A stretch of DNA of 64,000 nt from Macrophomina tecta (GCA_024180945.1 JAKSGN010000006.1:1302001-1366000); one strand, 5' to 3'; positions 23,858 through 37,403 are shown, counted from the first letter of the stretch. Made by a program: numbers and translations. Notes: generated by a model from the letters alone, not told the origin.

Positions 23858-26229
23858 ATGGCGTCGGCCTACTCCGACTGTCGAGATCGCCGCGAGTCCG
23901 AGGACACGGATCCTATTCTTGCTGGCTCAGACAGCGACACAGCCTACGAAGACGATGAGGACAACGGCCATGACAAGAGGAAGACGTCCGCCGAGCTTCG
24001 GAGGGAGGACCACTCGCTCCTGGAGGAGGAAGAGGAGCGCGAGAAGCTGATCGCACGCAGCGCATCAGGTCGAGGCACAAAGAGCGGCCTGGAGAGACTG
24101 TTCCGCAAAGATGGCAACACGACCACCCGGGGCGCGCGCCGTAAGTCCAAGAAGGGACCAGGGCAAGACCGCAGGCAACACCTCCGCAGCGCCGAAGAGA
24201 GTGAACTCATGTACGATACCGAAGAAGGGGGAAGGCTGTTGAGCGCATCTAGAGATTCTTCCGAGGCTGACGAGCAGAGGTTGCACACCCTGCTGAGCAA
24301 GAAGAAGCGGGTATGTCTATGTCTAGCTGCTGTCCACTTATCAGGGCTAACATGCGATACAGTCCTCCAAACCGCGCTTCCTGCGTGCCTCCATCTACCT
24401 CTTCATTACCCTCTTGTTCTTTATCCTGCTTTTTGCTGCTTACAGAGCATCCGGCTTGCGGCCCACCAAGCATTACGCCACCTTGCTGCACAACGGCACA
24501 TCTGGTTTTGCTCCGACAACTATCCTTATCTCTCTGGACGGCTTCCGTGCCGACTTCCTGCAGCGCAATCTCACACCTACTATGCAAGCCTTCGTTAATG
24601 AAGGCGTCTCTCCGCCGTACATGAACCCTAGCTTTCCGAGTGTCACCTTTCCGAACCACTGGACTCTGGCAACCGGCCTCTACCCAGAGGCGCACGGCAT
24701 TGTTGGCAACACTTTCTGGGATCCCGACTACGCGCAAGAATTCTACTACACAGACAAGGAGGTCAGCATGCAGAGCAAGTGGTGGGGCGGCGACTCCTTA
24801 TGGTCGACTGCTGAGCGCCAGGGCATCAGGACTGCCGTCCACATGTGGCCCGGTTCTGAGGCCGAGGTGGGCGAATTCCAGCCTTCTCATATCGACAAAT
24901 ACAATGGTTCGGAAAAGCTATCCGTGAAAGTCGACAGGATCCTGAGTTTTCTTGACCTGCCGGGCCCGGATAGTCCGCATGCATTAGCGGACCAGCCCCG
25001 CCCCCAGCTTATCGCAGCCTATGTGCCCAACGTTGATTCCGATGGCCATAGGTACGGTCCCAACAGCACTGAGATCAGAGCCACCATCAGGGCCGTGGAC
25101 ACCATGCTCGGTGATCTATTTCAGGGACTCGAAGAGCGCAACCTTACGGACATCGTAAACGTTGTCATCGTCTCCGACCATGGCATGGCAACGACCGATA
25201 TCTCTCGCCTCATCCAGCTCGAGGACCTCATTGACACCAATCTGGTTGAGCACATCGATGGTTGGCCGCTTTACGGCCTTCGTCCCAAGAACCCTGATAA
25301 CTTGCACCGACTCTATCAAGAGCTCAAGTTCAAGGCTGAGCATAACCCGAACATCGAAGTATACCTGCGCGACTTCGATATGCCTGAACGCTACCACTTT
25401 GTCAACAACGACCGCATCGCGCCGCTGTGGATTGTGCCCAAGACGGGCTGGGCGATCGTTACAAAGGACGAATTCGACATCCAGGCCTCACTGAAGACAG
25501 GTGCGACGTACGAGCCCCACGGTTTGCATGGTTACGACCATGAGCATCCTCTGATGCGTGCCATCTTCATTGCCAGGGGACCCGCTTTCCCGCACAAGCC
25601 TGGTAGCAGGCTTGAGCCATTTCGTAAGTCGAACAAAAAACATCACATGTTCCCCTGATCACGCTATCCTCCCTTGGTGTACCGTTCACCACTTAGACGA
25701 GACTCATAAGCTGACTTGCGAATCACACGCAGAGAACATTCAGCTTTACAACATCATCTGTGACTCCATAGGCGCGGAACCCGCCCCCAATAACGGTACC
25801 CTCCGCCTGCCTCTCAAGCCCGTCGGCCTCCATTCGGATGTCAAGGCAGATGAGACGCCGGATGATCCTCCAGCGAGCACTACGCTTGCCGGTCACGTCT
25901 TGATGGCTCCGCCTTCCGCGGTTGCTTCGACAGCGTTAGCTGCAACTTCGGCTACTGCTGCTACTACTGCCTCCACGAAGCCGTCAGGCATGAGTATGGA
26001 GGAGGTGGAACCTGTGTATAGTGAAGATGAGGAGGAGGATGGCGGTAAAACTGACAAAACTGGCGGAGATAAGGACGAGGAGAAGGAGAAGTCCTGGTGG
26101 GAGTGGTTTACGGACAAGGTCAATGACGCCAAAGGCTGGGCTCTCAATACGGCCCATAAGGCGGGCGATAAGATCGAGGAGGTGAAGGGAAAGATTGGAG
26201 GAGGTAAAGAGAAGGAGGGTGAGTCCTAG
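23858..26229 (+). CDS. Type I nucleotide pyrophosphatase/phosphodiesterase (ENPP family), type II membrane protein
   Basis: Predicted to hydrolyse phosphodiester or pyrophosphate bonds of extracellular or lumenal nucleotides. Exons are 23858-24310, 24363-25623 and 25733-26229, giving 736 aa. The N-terminal 150 residues are charged and probably cytosolic. One hydrophobic signal-anchor follows at about 160-180 (IYLFITLLFFILLFAAY). The catalytic domain shows the metal-binding Asp in SLDGFRAD (about 209), the nucleophile Thr in VTFPNHWTLATG (Thr246), VPNVDSDGHRYGP (about 376), SDHGM (about 422) and a distal HGLHGYDHEH motif (about 536). The full set of two-metal ligands therefore appears present. 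The C-terminus after the third-exon junction is Thr/Ala-rich, then acidic, then an amphipathic Lys/Glu helix (WWEWFTDKVNDAKGWALNTA), unusual for the family. Introns have GCTAAC and GCTGAC branch boxes. Confidence 0.92.
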
Positions 26230-26923
26230 TGGTTGAGGTGATTGGATCAAGGTGTGAGACTAAAGTTGTACTAGCCTTGTTGGGTGGGGGCGGGGGAGAT
26301 TTTGTTTGGGTCTATTTCTTGCAGTTGCAGTTCATACGGCTTGGGCGTTGTTTGGGCACTTGTTTGGATCTGATACCCTACTATAGACATATTCATGTGA
26401 GCCCTTTTTGTCACGGTATGGTCCCACCTTCACATGACATGATTTTCTCCACTGATCGAGTAGCCTGTAAGCATTATCACTCATTCACACACCATTTCTG
26501 TACTGGTATTTCGAGAATTTTATGAAGTTAGCATGCCATACGGTCGAAGAGATTCAAGCTCTAATGGTCGCCCTTCGGTACTATTTCGTATCCCGCCACG
26601 TACGAGAGCAGCGGCCGGCCCAGGAGAACTCAGAATGCCCGCACCGTACCGAAATGTCCTTTTCCATCGTTGCCCAACCCGTCGCCATGACTGCCCGTCT
26701 TTGCATTCGGTATCTCTTCCACAGCACCATAGCTGGGTAGCATTGAACGAGGCTACAACCTCGCATATCATGACTCTCATGCTCTCTTCTGTTACTGAGC
26801 CGTTGCTCTCTACCTCTCTCCGATGACACGCAAGCCCGGTGTCCTTATCCCCAGCTCAAATGATTCGAAGGGGCCGTGAATAAAACACACGCTCGCTTTT
26901 TTCGATTATCCCAATAGATTTCC
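26230..26923. other. Convergent 3' region
   Basis: Lies between the stop codons of the phosphodiesterase (plus strand) and LSm2 (minus strand). Expected to hold both 3' untranslated regions. Nothing else is recognisable. Confidence 0.5.
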
Positions 26924-27608
26924 TCAACCCTGTTTGGCCTTTGCGGCTGCTTGGGCTGCTTCTCTCCTTGTTGCATCCTCCAGCAAGGCCGTGTCGACGG
27001 CTGCGCCGGGAAGATGCACGTAGCGCACTACAGAGCCTCGGATAAAGACGTTCTTGACTGAGCTCTATTATTGTTTGTGACGTCAGTGTATCGCATTCTA
27101 TTCACACGACGCACTCAGCCTATACGACATATGCGCGCGGTATATACTTGGGCTCCGGTGTCTAGGAGGCCAGGGAGCCTGCGGGGGAAGAACGACGGGA
27201 GGGCGGGACGGACCAGGTGGGGGTATTTCAGCTCTTCGACGACAGAGATGTCGTCGAGCTTTATGTTGAGGAATTGATCGACGCTCTTGAGGGTGCCGCG
27301 AATCGAAATGTCGTTCTTGAGCTCGACCGTGACTTCATGGTCCACGAGGGTCTTAAAGAAGCTGTGATGAGGTACATATTCGCGTCAGTAAGCAACGACC
27401 TGGGTAAAGCGGAGTCCTTTGGAGCTGGTATATCCAGAAGCATAGGAAGGGACAGAACGGCAAAGCGAAAGAAGGCAAGAAGCGTGCGCGTGTAGGATGT
27501 GGAACGTGGTTGTCAGACGGTTGCAGTGTCCGCGGCGCGCCCACAGAGCATTGGGAAGGGCGCGATGTGGAGTAGGTTGGAAGTGTATATGTACCTGAAG
27601 AAGAGCAT
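26924..27608 (-). CDS. LSM2: U6 snRNA-associated Sm-like protein LSm2
   Basis: Component of the LSm1-7 ring (cytoplasmic mRNA decay) and LSm2-8 ring (nuclear U6 snRNA). Three exons give 100 aa: a 14-nt first coding exon 27608-27595, then 27361-27214 and 27064-26924. Joining exons 1 and 2 yields MLFFSFFKTLV, the classic LSm2 start. The Sm1 motif includes VTVELKNDISIRGTLKSVDQ and LNIKLDD. The Sm2 motif is NVFIRGSVVRYVHLPG, immediately after the last junction. The C-terminus is Ala/Lys-rich, as in fungal orthologues. The first intron is 233 nt, and the second (149 nt) uses the weak donor GTCCGT. Confidence 0.93.
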
Positions 27609-29744
27609 AGTGAAAAAATTTCGGCAGTAAGCGCTTTGAAGGGAGGTGGGAAGGTGAGGCTGCGAGGTGGGTGGTTGTAGCTGGTCAACGACGATGATGC
27701 ACGCATGGACGCGCCGTGGAAGTCGTTGCCTCGCCGTTCGCTGGCACGTGCGCATGTACAACCACTACTCGCGCTTCCCATTCATCTCATCATAAAACGT
27801 TTACGAAGTCTATCAACTAACACCACAAAGAATATTATCGCAACTGTTCGATGCTCCTATAACCACTAACCTCGCTACTTACCCTATTAACGAACCCTAC
27901 GCCCCCGAGGTGGCGGCATCGAAAAGAGAGAGAAAGGAAACTCACATCCAAGCAACCATAAGATACCAAGCTTTTCCTCCTGTAAGCTGATTTTGTCTCT
28001 ATCCGCCTGGTTTTTACCGCATGGGGATCTTAATGGCCCATGTCGTCCGTGGAGTTTACGAGCCTTACGTCTTGTTGACATGCCTTGAGTTCTCTTTACT
28101 CATATCAAGGCAACCAGGACAGAGCCGAAGCTTTTCGTGCTAATGGAATGAAATCAGCCAGCGAGGCAGAATGATTTAGACCGAATTCCACAGTCCACGC
28201 CTCACCAATTACGTTCTCCACAACCAGAGCCTCACAGTCGCCACCTTTCCGCGGGTTACCCGCTCTCAAAGGGCCAGTAAGATTGTAGACTGTGCAGCAC
28301 ATACGCATCCTTGGTCTCCTCTGTCATTTGAATCGATGTTCATGTACCGCATTAGCGCCACCTGGCGTCATCTTGCCACCTTTGGTTGTGCATTTGGACC
28401 GTGCAGATCACTTGGATGGTGCTGCGCAGATTGGTCGGGCCCACCCGCATGTTCGTGGGATTATATGCTCCTCCGCTTGAATCATGATTCTGAGAGATCG
28501 ACTTCGGCAGAGGTCATATTGCGGAAGATGCAGCAGGACCTGGTCCTGGCGGAGAGGCTGCCCTCTCCAATCGATGGGCACACCACACGCGGCAATGACG
28601 GTTGACTTGCCATTCAGCGCAGCAACATCTCGACGGGTATGAAAGGCTTTATGAGCTCTCAGATGTGCTGCATTGGCTTTTAGTTGAAGCGGGCGTGCAG
28701 AAAGTAGGAGCGATTCTTCGGACGAATATGGATTGCGAAGTATTCTCTGCAGACTTAAAGCTGAAGCTGACAAGGTAATGAGTTAGGCTACCGCACGTTA
28801 GGATACAAATTTTGAAGGTTTGATATACTGCGTTTCGCGTTTGCATTGGCAAAAGGTGGCACCGTTGTTGACAGAAGCCTTGCCGAACGTATCACCGGTT
28901 AATGCCAGGGCAATCGACAAGCTCTTTGATTTTGCGGGCTCCTTCTTCGGAACATCCCAAGGCCATTACTTCTTGGCCTCTTAACGATAATAATCGCTCT
29001 GTACTCTTACGCCCAGACAACTGCGCCGTCTCCCCATTTTGTTTGGCTTGCCGCTGCGATACTTTCGAATCGGGCCCGTACTTGCCACAAGATGCAGGTC
29101 AAGCGGATACGGCCGTCCTTCCGAGCCACTGTGGTACGTCTCATCTCGATCTCTTATCCCGTCTGCCGCTGCCAATGCAAAAACGGTGGCCGTCAGGATC
29201 GTGGCCCCGGAAATACACGGAACCACCAACGTGCCAATCTAGTACGTATGCACTCGAGGAAACACTTAATAGGTGTGTAAGCCACAAAGCATAATTTTCC
29301 GAGTTCACGTAGAGACTGTCCTTATCACTCCATTCTCGCACCACATATACATAGGAGCCGAGGTCGAGAGGGGTAAGCGTTTGGTATAGCCATACTCATC
29401 CGAACTCCCGTCACAATTCCCGCTTCCCCGGCGCGGACCCTACTCTGGACCCGACCTTGCCTTCACTCCACCACCATCCGCCGTCCAGCCGTCCGATGAG
29501 GCGTTGCGCCTCCACTTCGATTGTTGTTCACTTCGCATGTCATTGAGGACGAGTAAATTGCCGCATGGACAGGTCCCCGCTCGTGAGACATTTCCATCTT
29601 CCAGGTAATTGGCCCAGCCCAGCCCAGCCAGCCAGATAAGCCTCCCATTGCTCACCGCATCCCTGGAGTATGCGCATACTCATGTCTCCTCGGAATTCCC
29701 GCAAGCCCACAAACGTGTGCGGGAGGCATCTCTCATTTGCCCAT

Positions 29745-29766
29745 TGCCATTTACATATAAATGGCA
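29745..29766. repeat. 22-bp palindrome with 9-bp arms
   Basis: TGCCATTTA and TAAATGGCA are exact reverse complements separated by CATA. The centre is also TATA-like. No gene is recognised on either side, so a dimeric protein-binding site is only a possibility. Confidence 0.7.
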
Positions 29767-32001
29767 TACGCCTTCTTCTCTGGTCCATCAGAAGAACAAG
29801 GAGAAATGTCGTAGCCCATAACACGTTCCACCGCCACCAAGTGCAGATTGTACGTACGCCGCGCGGAACGACCCACAGTATTCGGCAACAGAGCCGAAGC
29901 CGAGGCCGTTGACCCCGCAACAATAATGCGAATCGCATGAGGTTGACGTGCTCCGCGAAAGTAGAGAAGCTTGTTGAGGCCACGGAGCAAACAAGCAGAA
30001 TGCTCTCGGCGAGGATTTGCAGACATGACTTGCTGCAGAAATCAAAGATAGCGCCTGGGGTTGTCAACTGCATGAACAGCTGGCAATGCTTTGAGCAGAA
30101 ATACATGTATCTATTGATCGTCCTCCTTCCCAGCCATTAGAACGTTCTTATATGAAGCACAAGTACGGGCGATCCGCAAATGGTATATTCCCCCCCGGGT
30201 GTGGCGAGAGGAGAGATCCGTGGAAACGACGTATTCAACGGCTGCACTCGATCGGAGGGGCGACTAACGAGACCGAGATACTACTCTCTCTGTGAGGTGA
30301 GCATCTGCAAGTGATCGACTAGGGACGGGTGGAAGTTCGGAGCACCAGGCCGGCGGGTTACACATTGTATAAATTCACGGACGTAGCTGGGATGTTGGAT
30401 AGGGCCGGTTGCGGGATCGCGACTCAGGGCTCGTCTAGAGGGCGCGGGATATGAGATGGGCAATTTTGGCGAACATTGCGTTTTGAAGCGCCACTTGCGA
30501 CCAATAGGACAGGCGTTTGGGCGAAAGTGGAATTGACACGCAGGGTGCGTAAGACAGGAGCTTATCTGCGGGCCTTTCTCCCACGCATGGATCAATGCAG
30601 ATGATCGTCCTTGGAGCTTGGAAATCTCCGGCAGAAGCAGACCAAAGGAGAAAAAGAGGCTGGACCCTCTCGTATATGTACCGCAAATCCATGTTGTAGT
30701 CTATAAGAGCGGAGCCATATGTGGAGAAGATGCCACAACCCATTGCTTCGTAACATGATTGTTGCAGCCATTCTCGGCCGTCAGCGCCGCGTGTACGGTG
30801 CCACAAGCAGCGCGCATGCATTGCTGTGCTGTCGCGAAGAGCCGAGCCGTGAGCGCCTCGATAGGTAGGTGCCGGGCCCTGCGTCCGTTGTGCTTATGCT
30901 CCGTTGGTTTTCCCATGTCGGCGCTTCTGCATCCCACTTTCTCAAGGCATGTGCCTCTCAACTTGGAAGGCCAATACGTTTCCTTGACGTCAGTTTGGAT
31001 GTAACATCCGCCTCTATAGACCTGAACGATTGGCTAATCCGAAGTGAACGACTCCCCCTGTTTGCCTTCTCTTACCTTCTTCACATGCATATCATACCCC
31101 ACGTGGCAGTGGGGCGTCAGCTTGGTTTACTCGCTGTTGTCAACCTTTCGTCAGCACCGGAGAGGCCCATATTGCGGATACAGCAACCAAAGTTACACAG
31201 CGTCAAGTAGAGAGACGGTGGCTTGCAGATGTGCACATGGTATGAATACAAGCCGAGTGAGCACAAATGTGAATAAAGATTAATGCAATGGGAAATTACG
31301 GTACGGGTAATGCTGCGTCTAACTAAAGGGCATGAGTTAGAAAGATGCTCCTATTCTCAAAAAGAGTTGCTCAGCTGTTCTGGTCTTACGTCCGAGGTCG
31401 CGTCTTAGACACTTCCGAGACACCGGCGAGGTCAGAGGGAGGCCAGGTGGAGAATTCACCAACAGATGTACTATTTATAGTGTGTGGCAAAGCTCGTTAG
31501 CGAGACTCGCCCGATTGCCTGCGTGGCAGCTCATAGGCGTTCGCTGACAGTAGTGGTTAATAGACGTCCCGACTTAATAGGCCTGAAGACCGTGATCAGC
31601 ATCCAATGAGAATCCCAGATTAAAAATCAGCGCCTAATACGTACTTCGTATCGTTTTCAGCCTTCGAATCCGAGCAATATGTGCAGGATTGTCAAGTGCA
31701 TTCCTTCTAAAGACATAAGATATTAGAGCCGCTGCGCGGATGGCTCTGCAAGTTCTACTGTCCCATGTTCTCGGGCAAGATGCACGTAAGTGCGGAGTAC
31801 ATCGGCTGCAAGGCTACTTTCAGCAGTGCAGCTGAGTCTCCGTGAAACCATTAGTGTACATCACGAAGGAAGAATCCAACACGCCAGCGGCGATGCGTGG
31901 CACTGACGTGCAGTTGCTATGAAAGGTAGCCGTCGATGCATGTACATGTGGATCCTACTACGCAGGATCGAGCAAGCGAGTCGAAGTGTCCTTTGAATGA
32001 A

Positions 32002-32017
32002 TTTTTTTTTTTTTTTT
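32002..32017. repeat. T16 homopolymer tract
   Basis: Sixteen consecutive T in a region without recognised genes. Confidence 0.9.
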
Positions 32018-35000
32018 GGGTTCCACCTTCCCATATAAGATTGCCGGTGATGAATTGGTGAATCAGCACTCTGGAGGCAATGATGCATAAGCCTGCCAGC
32101 GCATTGTAAGGCGTTATGCGATCGTGTTATTATCGAGGCGGACAGTCCATGACGAAGTAGCAACATCGGGCTGAAGAATACCAGCAGTCTGCCCAAGCGT
32201 ACATGGTCCCTTCTTAGTTCACTATTTACCATTAGATAAAAAGAGCGAAGTCACTCAAATATGCGGAATATTCATGCAAAACTACCCAGTTATTGGAAAA
32301 GAAGATTTAACAAGGCGAAATCGGTAAGATCAAAATGCAACATGCTGCCTACGGACTGCGCAGACTACTTGCAGCAACAATGACAACAACTGTTAGATAA
32401 TATAGGATACGACAGTAACAGTTTGTCTGGGAGCTAGACGGAGAATATAGCAAGGGTATGCTCGTGTCTGCGCAGGCGAATAGGATCCCACCTCACCGGG
32501 TGACATTGCATCGAACGCCCAGACTTAGTTATGCGCCCAGCGAGAGCCTAGAATCCTTCGGAGGTTGGATAAAGTAATGCCCGAGGCGGTCTGGGGCAAT
32601 CGAGTGGCTGGAAATTTAGGGTTAAAGGTGGTAAGACAACCGCGGAGCGGAGAGGAAAGTATGTACGTCTCCAAGCGAGAGCCATTGCTAAAGGATCACT
32701 TCGCTGCAGGTTGTGAGGGGAAGTCGCATTCAAAACAACCCCTATCAAGGCGGGAATGCCCGGATGGCGGGTAGCTGCAGGAATGCTGGAGGCCTGAGAC
32801 AGGATGATTGCCGTCTCACGGATGCAGAACCTGCCTAATTATGCACTGTCATCAAGTGACCACGGGGCCATGAGAAATTACCTTCCAATAAAGCTTGCGT
32901 AAACCACACCGAGATGCGGGAAGACGGGCAGTCGACCCGCAGACTTACTGTTCGCGGAAATCCGAGTATGTAACAGTATGCGAGCCTTCTCGTCGAACTG
33001 TCCGCAGCCGCGCGATAGACAGTTAAACGCTGCATTTAATCAGTAGTCGACAAAGTGTGCCTCAGTCGGAGGGTGTCTACCACTAGGATGACAGGCCGTG
33101 GGGGAAAATCTCCTGCAAAAAATCCGTTTTGAGCGTGCATGGATTGTGTGCAGACAAGATGCAGGATCCATGTACCAGTGGACACAGTATTCTGGTAGAT
33201 GGATAATTAGCCCGAGCATTCCGTATCATTTCACGTTATGATCTAATCGCGACAATGCATCCAGGGTGTCCAGGCGCCAAAATGTAGGTTCTGACAGGCT
33301 TTCGAGTAGTACCGCCAAGTGCTGTGTCGCAAAGCCGCTTACGAGATGGCCAACGGGCATGCGTGGTGCCAGTGCCGAGTGAAGGGCCTCGAGAAATGCA
33401 GGAGTATCCGATGGCCCGTCCGATTGCCCTCGGCCGCGCTCTTCTGACCGGGCAGCTGGTGTTCTCGGTGTTCAATTCGGGCGAAGAGAGTATTCCGCAT
33501 GCAAGCGGTTTGTCATGCAGCAACACGGCATCTCAGGTCAGATTTTTGCCCGTCTGCTGCACGACCATTCCAACCGGCGCGGGGCGGAGCTCGGCGCCGA
33601 AAGACCAGCTAGAAACACGAGGTGAGACTGACAACGAAGCAGCGTACCTCATGACCGCCTCGGAAGCAAGGCTGCTCGAAAGCGCAACCGGTGTGAGGTG
33701 GCTGCGAACAACAAGAGATCGGCTGAAGAGCGGTCAAGTGATCCGCCCGCGAGCACACAGAGGGAATTGCGCGAGAGGCCTAGTGTTTCAAGAGAAGGCG
33801 TCAAAGTCAAAAGCAATTGGCGACAGAGGTCGAAGTCTTGAAGAAGGCAGCCGAAGGATATGAAACAGGTTGCGGCATAGTCAGTCCAAGGCCTTCCGGG
33901 TGCTGTGGGGGTGCCGCAAGCAAAGGCGGGGTAGCTGGCCTGCACGGAAACGTCGTCAACCGTAGCCGCCTCAACCACCTCTGCACGCCGCTTCTTCAAG
34001 GGCCACGGCGTTTCGAAATGAGCCTGTTTCTCAGAGGGCCAGGTTGCCATCTCCGCCCCGCCCTGGACAATGCCATTGGATGGGCACGCGCCTGCCGAAG
34101 CAACTGTCGGAATGGCGGGAGGAGGCCCTTGGCTCTTTTGGGGGAGGGAACGCGAAGCTAGAGAGTTTAATGTTGGGCGGCGTATAGTGAGGCGGAGAGC
34201 GCCTCGAGTCAGCGGGGGAACGCGCTTTCCGAAGCCGACGACGCTCCTTACTCAGGGAGGTCCACCGTAGAAGGTTTGATGAGTCGCAAGGCAGGAGAGC
34301 ACCGTGAAGCGGCAGGCCAGAGCTTTTAGGATAGAACATGTTCCAAGGGCAAGCGAGCGCTCGGCCCACGTAGAGCCGGCCATCCATACTTACCATCCGC
34401 CCGGAATGCCCCGAAGCGGAATCGCCAAAGTGCGTGCTCGCCCACGGGATGGCATGAGAATGATCGCTGGGCTTTCCACATTGCGCTCAATGTTCGCGGC
34501 ACTCATTCGAAGGTCCAGGCGGCTTTGCTTCCGGGCCGACCCCGCCCGCTGACGCCGCTCAGATGCCGCGCTGAGACTTTCATGTGGATCCGACTGACGA
34601 CCAAACAGGTGCAAAGGGCGAGGAAAAGCGGGCTGTGGCAGCTTATATGCATTGCATGCCATGCATGGCCAAATCCTGCGCCATGACGAGCATCCCTCAG
34701 GGCCGCCACGGCCTCAAATGGGAGATAGGCCCATCCTCTCCCACCTCCTCTCCGAGGCATTGACGCACCACGGCGGAGCCAATTTGCCTCGTCATCATCG
34801 TCACCATCACTATCAGCGATTGCGCCTTGCAACCACGGTCGAGGGGTCCCACATGTTCGTCAACGGCGCGCCGCCGTTCTTCCAAGGCCTGCCTGAGACG
34901 CCAGAGCCAGCAATTGGCGCCCTGCAAGCGTGCGTAGAGCCTCTCCTGATGCGGGTAGCCGGAACCAGCATGCTGGACCAGCTCTCCGATAGGATGCAGT

Positions 35001-37403
35001 TGCACGGGACGGCCAGGGCGGAGCGGAAGACGGGAAGGTCGGCCCACGTCGGGCATTGCATGTTTGCCGGCAGGGTCGCACCAACGGGACGTGGGCGAGG
35101 GCAACTGAGCCGGGCGGAACGACGCAAGAGGCAGGGTGGGCAGGGCGGGCAGGGCGTCAGGAAGTGCCTGTACCGGCACAGCGGGAGGTGAGGTGCGGTG
35201 AGATGGCTGCAGCTATTGTTTGCGGCAGGCGAGAGGGAAGCTTTTGGCCATTGTACGACCAAGGGACCAAGGGACACATCCAGGAGGGAGGACAGGAATG
35301 TGTGGGGTGCTTTGCACCATGCTGGCCTGTGGTCTCTAGTTGTCTGTCAACAAATACGTCGACGCCGGGTGGGCGTCATCGCCTCGGCCGCGCGGGAATT
35401 TTCTTATGCGAGGCTCCGCCGTCACCCATGGAAGCACCCTGCGCGCGGTGCGAGTCTGAGCCTTATCATGGTGTCTCTCGTATAAACCTTCGACCCAGCC
35501 AGCACCGCGCAGGCCGCCTCGCGCCTGGTTTCATGAAAAACGGCCGCCGTATCGTCTCACACCCCACGCCCGCTCCAGCGCTGCGAGCGGGCAGCAGCGC
35601 GCAGAGATTGAACCAGGCAGAATTGAGATAAGCTCACAGCCAGCGGCTGCGGAATGATATACCCGTCGCCGCACGCCCAGGGAATGAGGCACTAGCCGCG
35701 ACGCCGCAGAGCCACCTCGCACCTGCGTCGCGTATGCTGATCGCTGTTTCGATTGATAATAACCGTAGGGTTGGCCAGCGGCGGACGTCGCCGCGCGCTT
35801 CCTACTGGGCGCGCGGCGCAGGATCGAGATGGACCCTCGCCGGCCGTCTAGCGCGCCGCTCGATAAAGCATCTGTAGAGGGACAATAGGGACAGACGAGC
35901 CCGCCGGGATGACCGCGGGCTGGGTGTTCCGGCCAGGAGCAGCCGGGCGGCAGACCCATGGCGCGGAGCAGTAGGCGCGCAGGGCGGGAGATAGGGCAGC
36001 AATCACGTTCTTTGTGCAATGTGAGGTTGTCAAATCGACAAAAGGCACGCCATTGGACGCCAGGATCGTGGAGGCGGAGGCAGGTATCTCGATAAACCCC
36101 GCATCCGCGCGCGGACGTCAGAGCACTCTGATCGCACGGCCAAGCCGGCTCGACGAGCGTCGAAGCGCTGTCCTCTGCTGGCGCTGTGCCGGGGCTGGCA
36201 CTGTTGCTGTTGCTGGGGTTGGAGCTACTGGAGAGGAGCTGCTGCTGTGGCAGGGCTGAGGGCCTCTAGCTCTGCTCGCGCGCGGTCCTGGGACCTGAGA
36301 GGCCCGGCCGTTGGCAGCGGCAGCGAAGATCCGGCGCGGCTGGCGAGCTGCTGCATCAGGGATGAAGCATTCCTTATCGCCGCGGCTGCGCTCGCCACGC
36401 TGCACCAAGTGCGTCGTTGTCGTCGTCGTCGTTGCGGGCGTGGGTGTGGAGTGGGCCAAGGGCCAAGGGCGCAACGCTCGCAGGCGCCCCTTGCCTGGCT
36501 CCGGGCGCGGGGAGCGGCGTGGAGAGGATCGTGGAGGGGCGGTTTGCACTGCACAGAGCAGCGCACGCCGCTCGCGCAGCCGGTGGCGCCAGCGATCGAG
36601 ACTCGCAACCCCAGCGTCGTTCACCGCACCTGGATCTGCCATGATCCTCGCTGCTGGCCGGCGGCGCGCGCCTGATTTGCTCTGGCGCGGCTTAGCGGAA
36701 GCATCATCAACGGTAACGGCGACCACGGCGGTGCATGGAGCGCCGATCCTGGCTGTTTTCGCGCACGCCCTGCTAGTTCTTTCGCGCCGCCTCGTTCGCC
36801 GAATTCTCGCAAAGCCCAGGCCCTACGTGCCGCGACGCACGCCCTCTGCTCTCCACCTGGAGCGCCTCCACTCCACTCTGCACGCCCCGAGCGCTGCAAT
36901 TTTACTCTCGCTGGCCGCCGCTGCAGCGCGCCTCTCTTTGCGTCAAATATCTGTCCAACCCGCCCTCTCAAAGCAGTGCTCTTCCCCGCATTGAGCCTGC
37001 CGGGCCATCCCAGCGCCGCCCACCAGCCTCTTCACTCCTCCCGGGCCGCCCTCAGATCCTTGCTTATCGCGCGAGGACCCTCGACTGCTGCGTTCCGGCT
37101 TCAGTCGTAATTGCCAGAGCCCCAGCCTAGCGTCCGCGGCAGAGCCGATTCTTCCCTTGGTTCCTTCCTCTGCGCCGACATCATATCCTCGCACCCACCC
37201 GTGGTTGACCGTCGCCTGTAACCTCCCCACACCCCAATTCCTGGAGTTCGACATCTCGGTCCATGTGGGGTTGCAGAGATTCTTAACAGCCACGACACAG
37301 CGTGTGAAAGGTGGAGGGTTTGGAAGGGTAGGGCACCCACGTCAAAGCCACAGAGTCCACCGCCACCACCGTTACTGCGGAGACGTCTCATCACACTCAC
37401 ACC

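Larger units (their letters stand above)
27609..37403. other. 9.8-kb stretch without a recognisable gene
   Basis: Between the LSm2 start and the Reg1-type gene I find only short or overlapping frames with no family resemblance. The 28-33 kb part is lower in GC, while 33-37.3 kb is GC-rich. The last 1-1.5 kb, with CGT/GTC and GCT trinucleotide clusters at 36.18-36.25 and 36.41-36.44 kb, is presumably the upstream region of the Reg1-type gene. Small structures inside are a T16 tract at 32002-32017 and a palindrome at 29745-29766. Undetected intron-rich, fast-evolving or non-coding genes remain possible. Confidence 0.4.

Noticed and set aside
27078..27085. TGACGTCA (CRE-type palindrome)
   Set aside because: It lies inside LSm2 intron 2, and a second copy occurs in empty DNA at 30985; single 8-mers are not enough to claim a regulatory site.
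29540..30106. 188-residue minus-strand frame in the gene-empty interval
   Set aside because: No domain, no codon-like regularity; other frames over the same bases are equally open.
33324..34662. Several frames of 90-180 residues at 33.3-34.7 kb
   Set aside because: They overlap on both strands and none shows a motif, signal peptide or plausible splice continuation.
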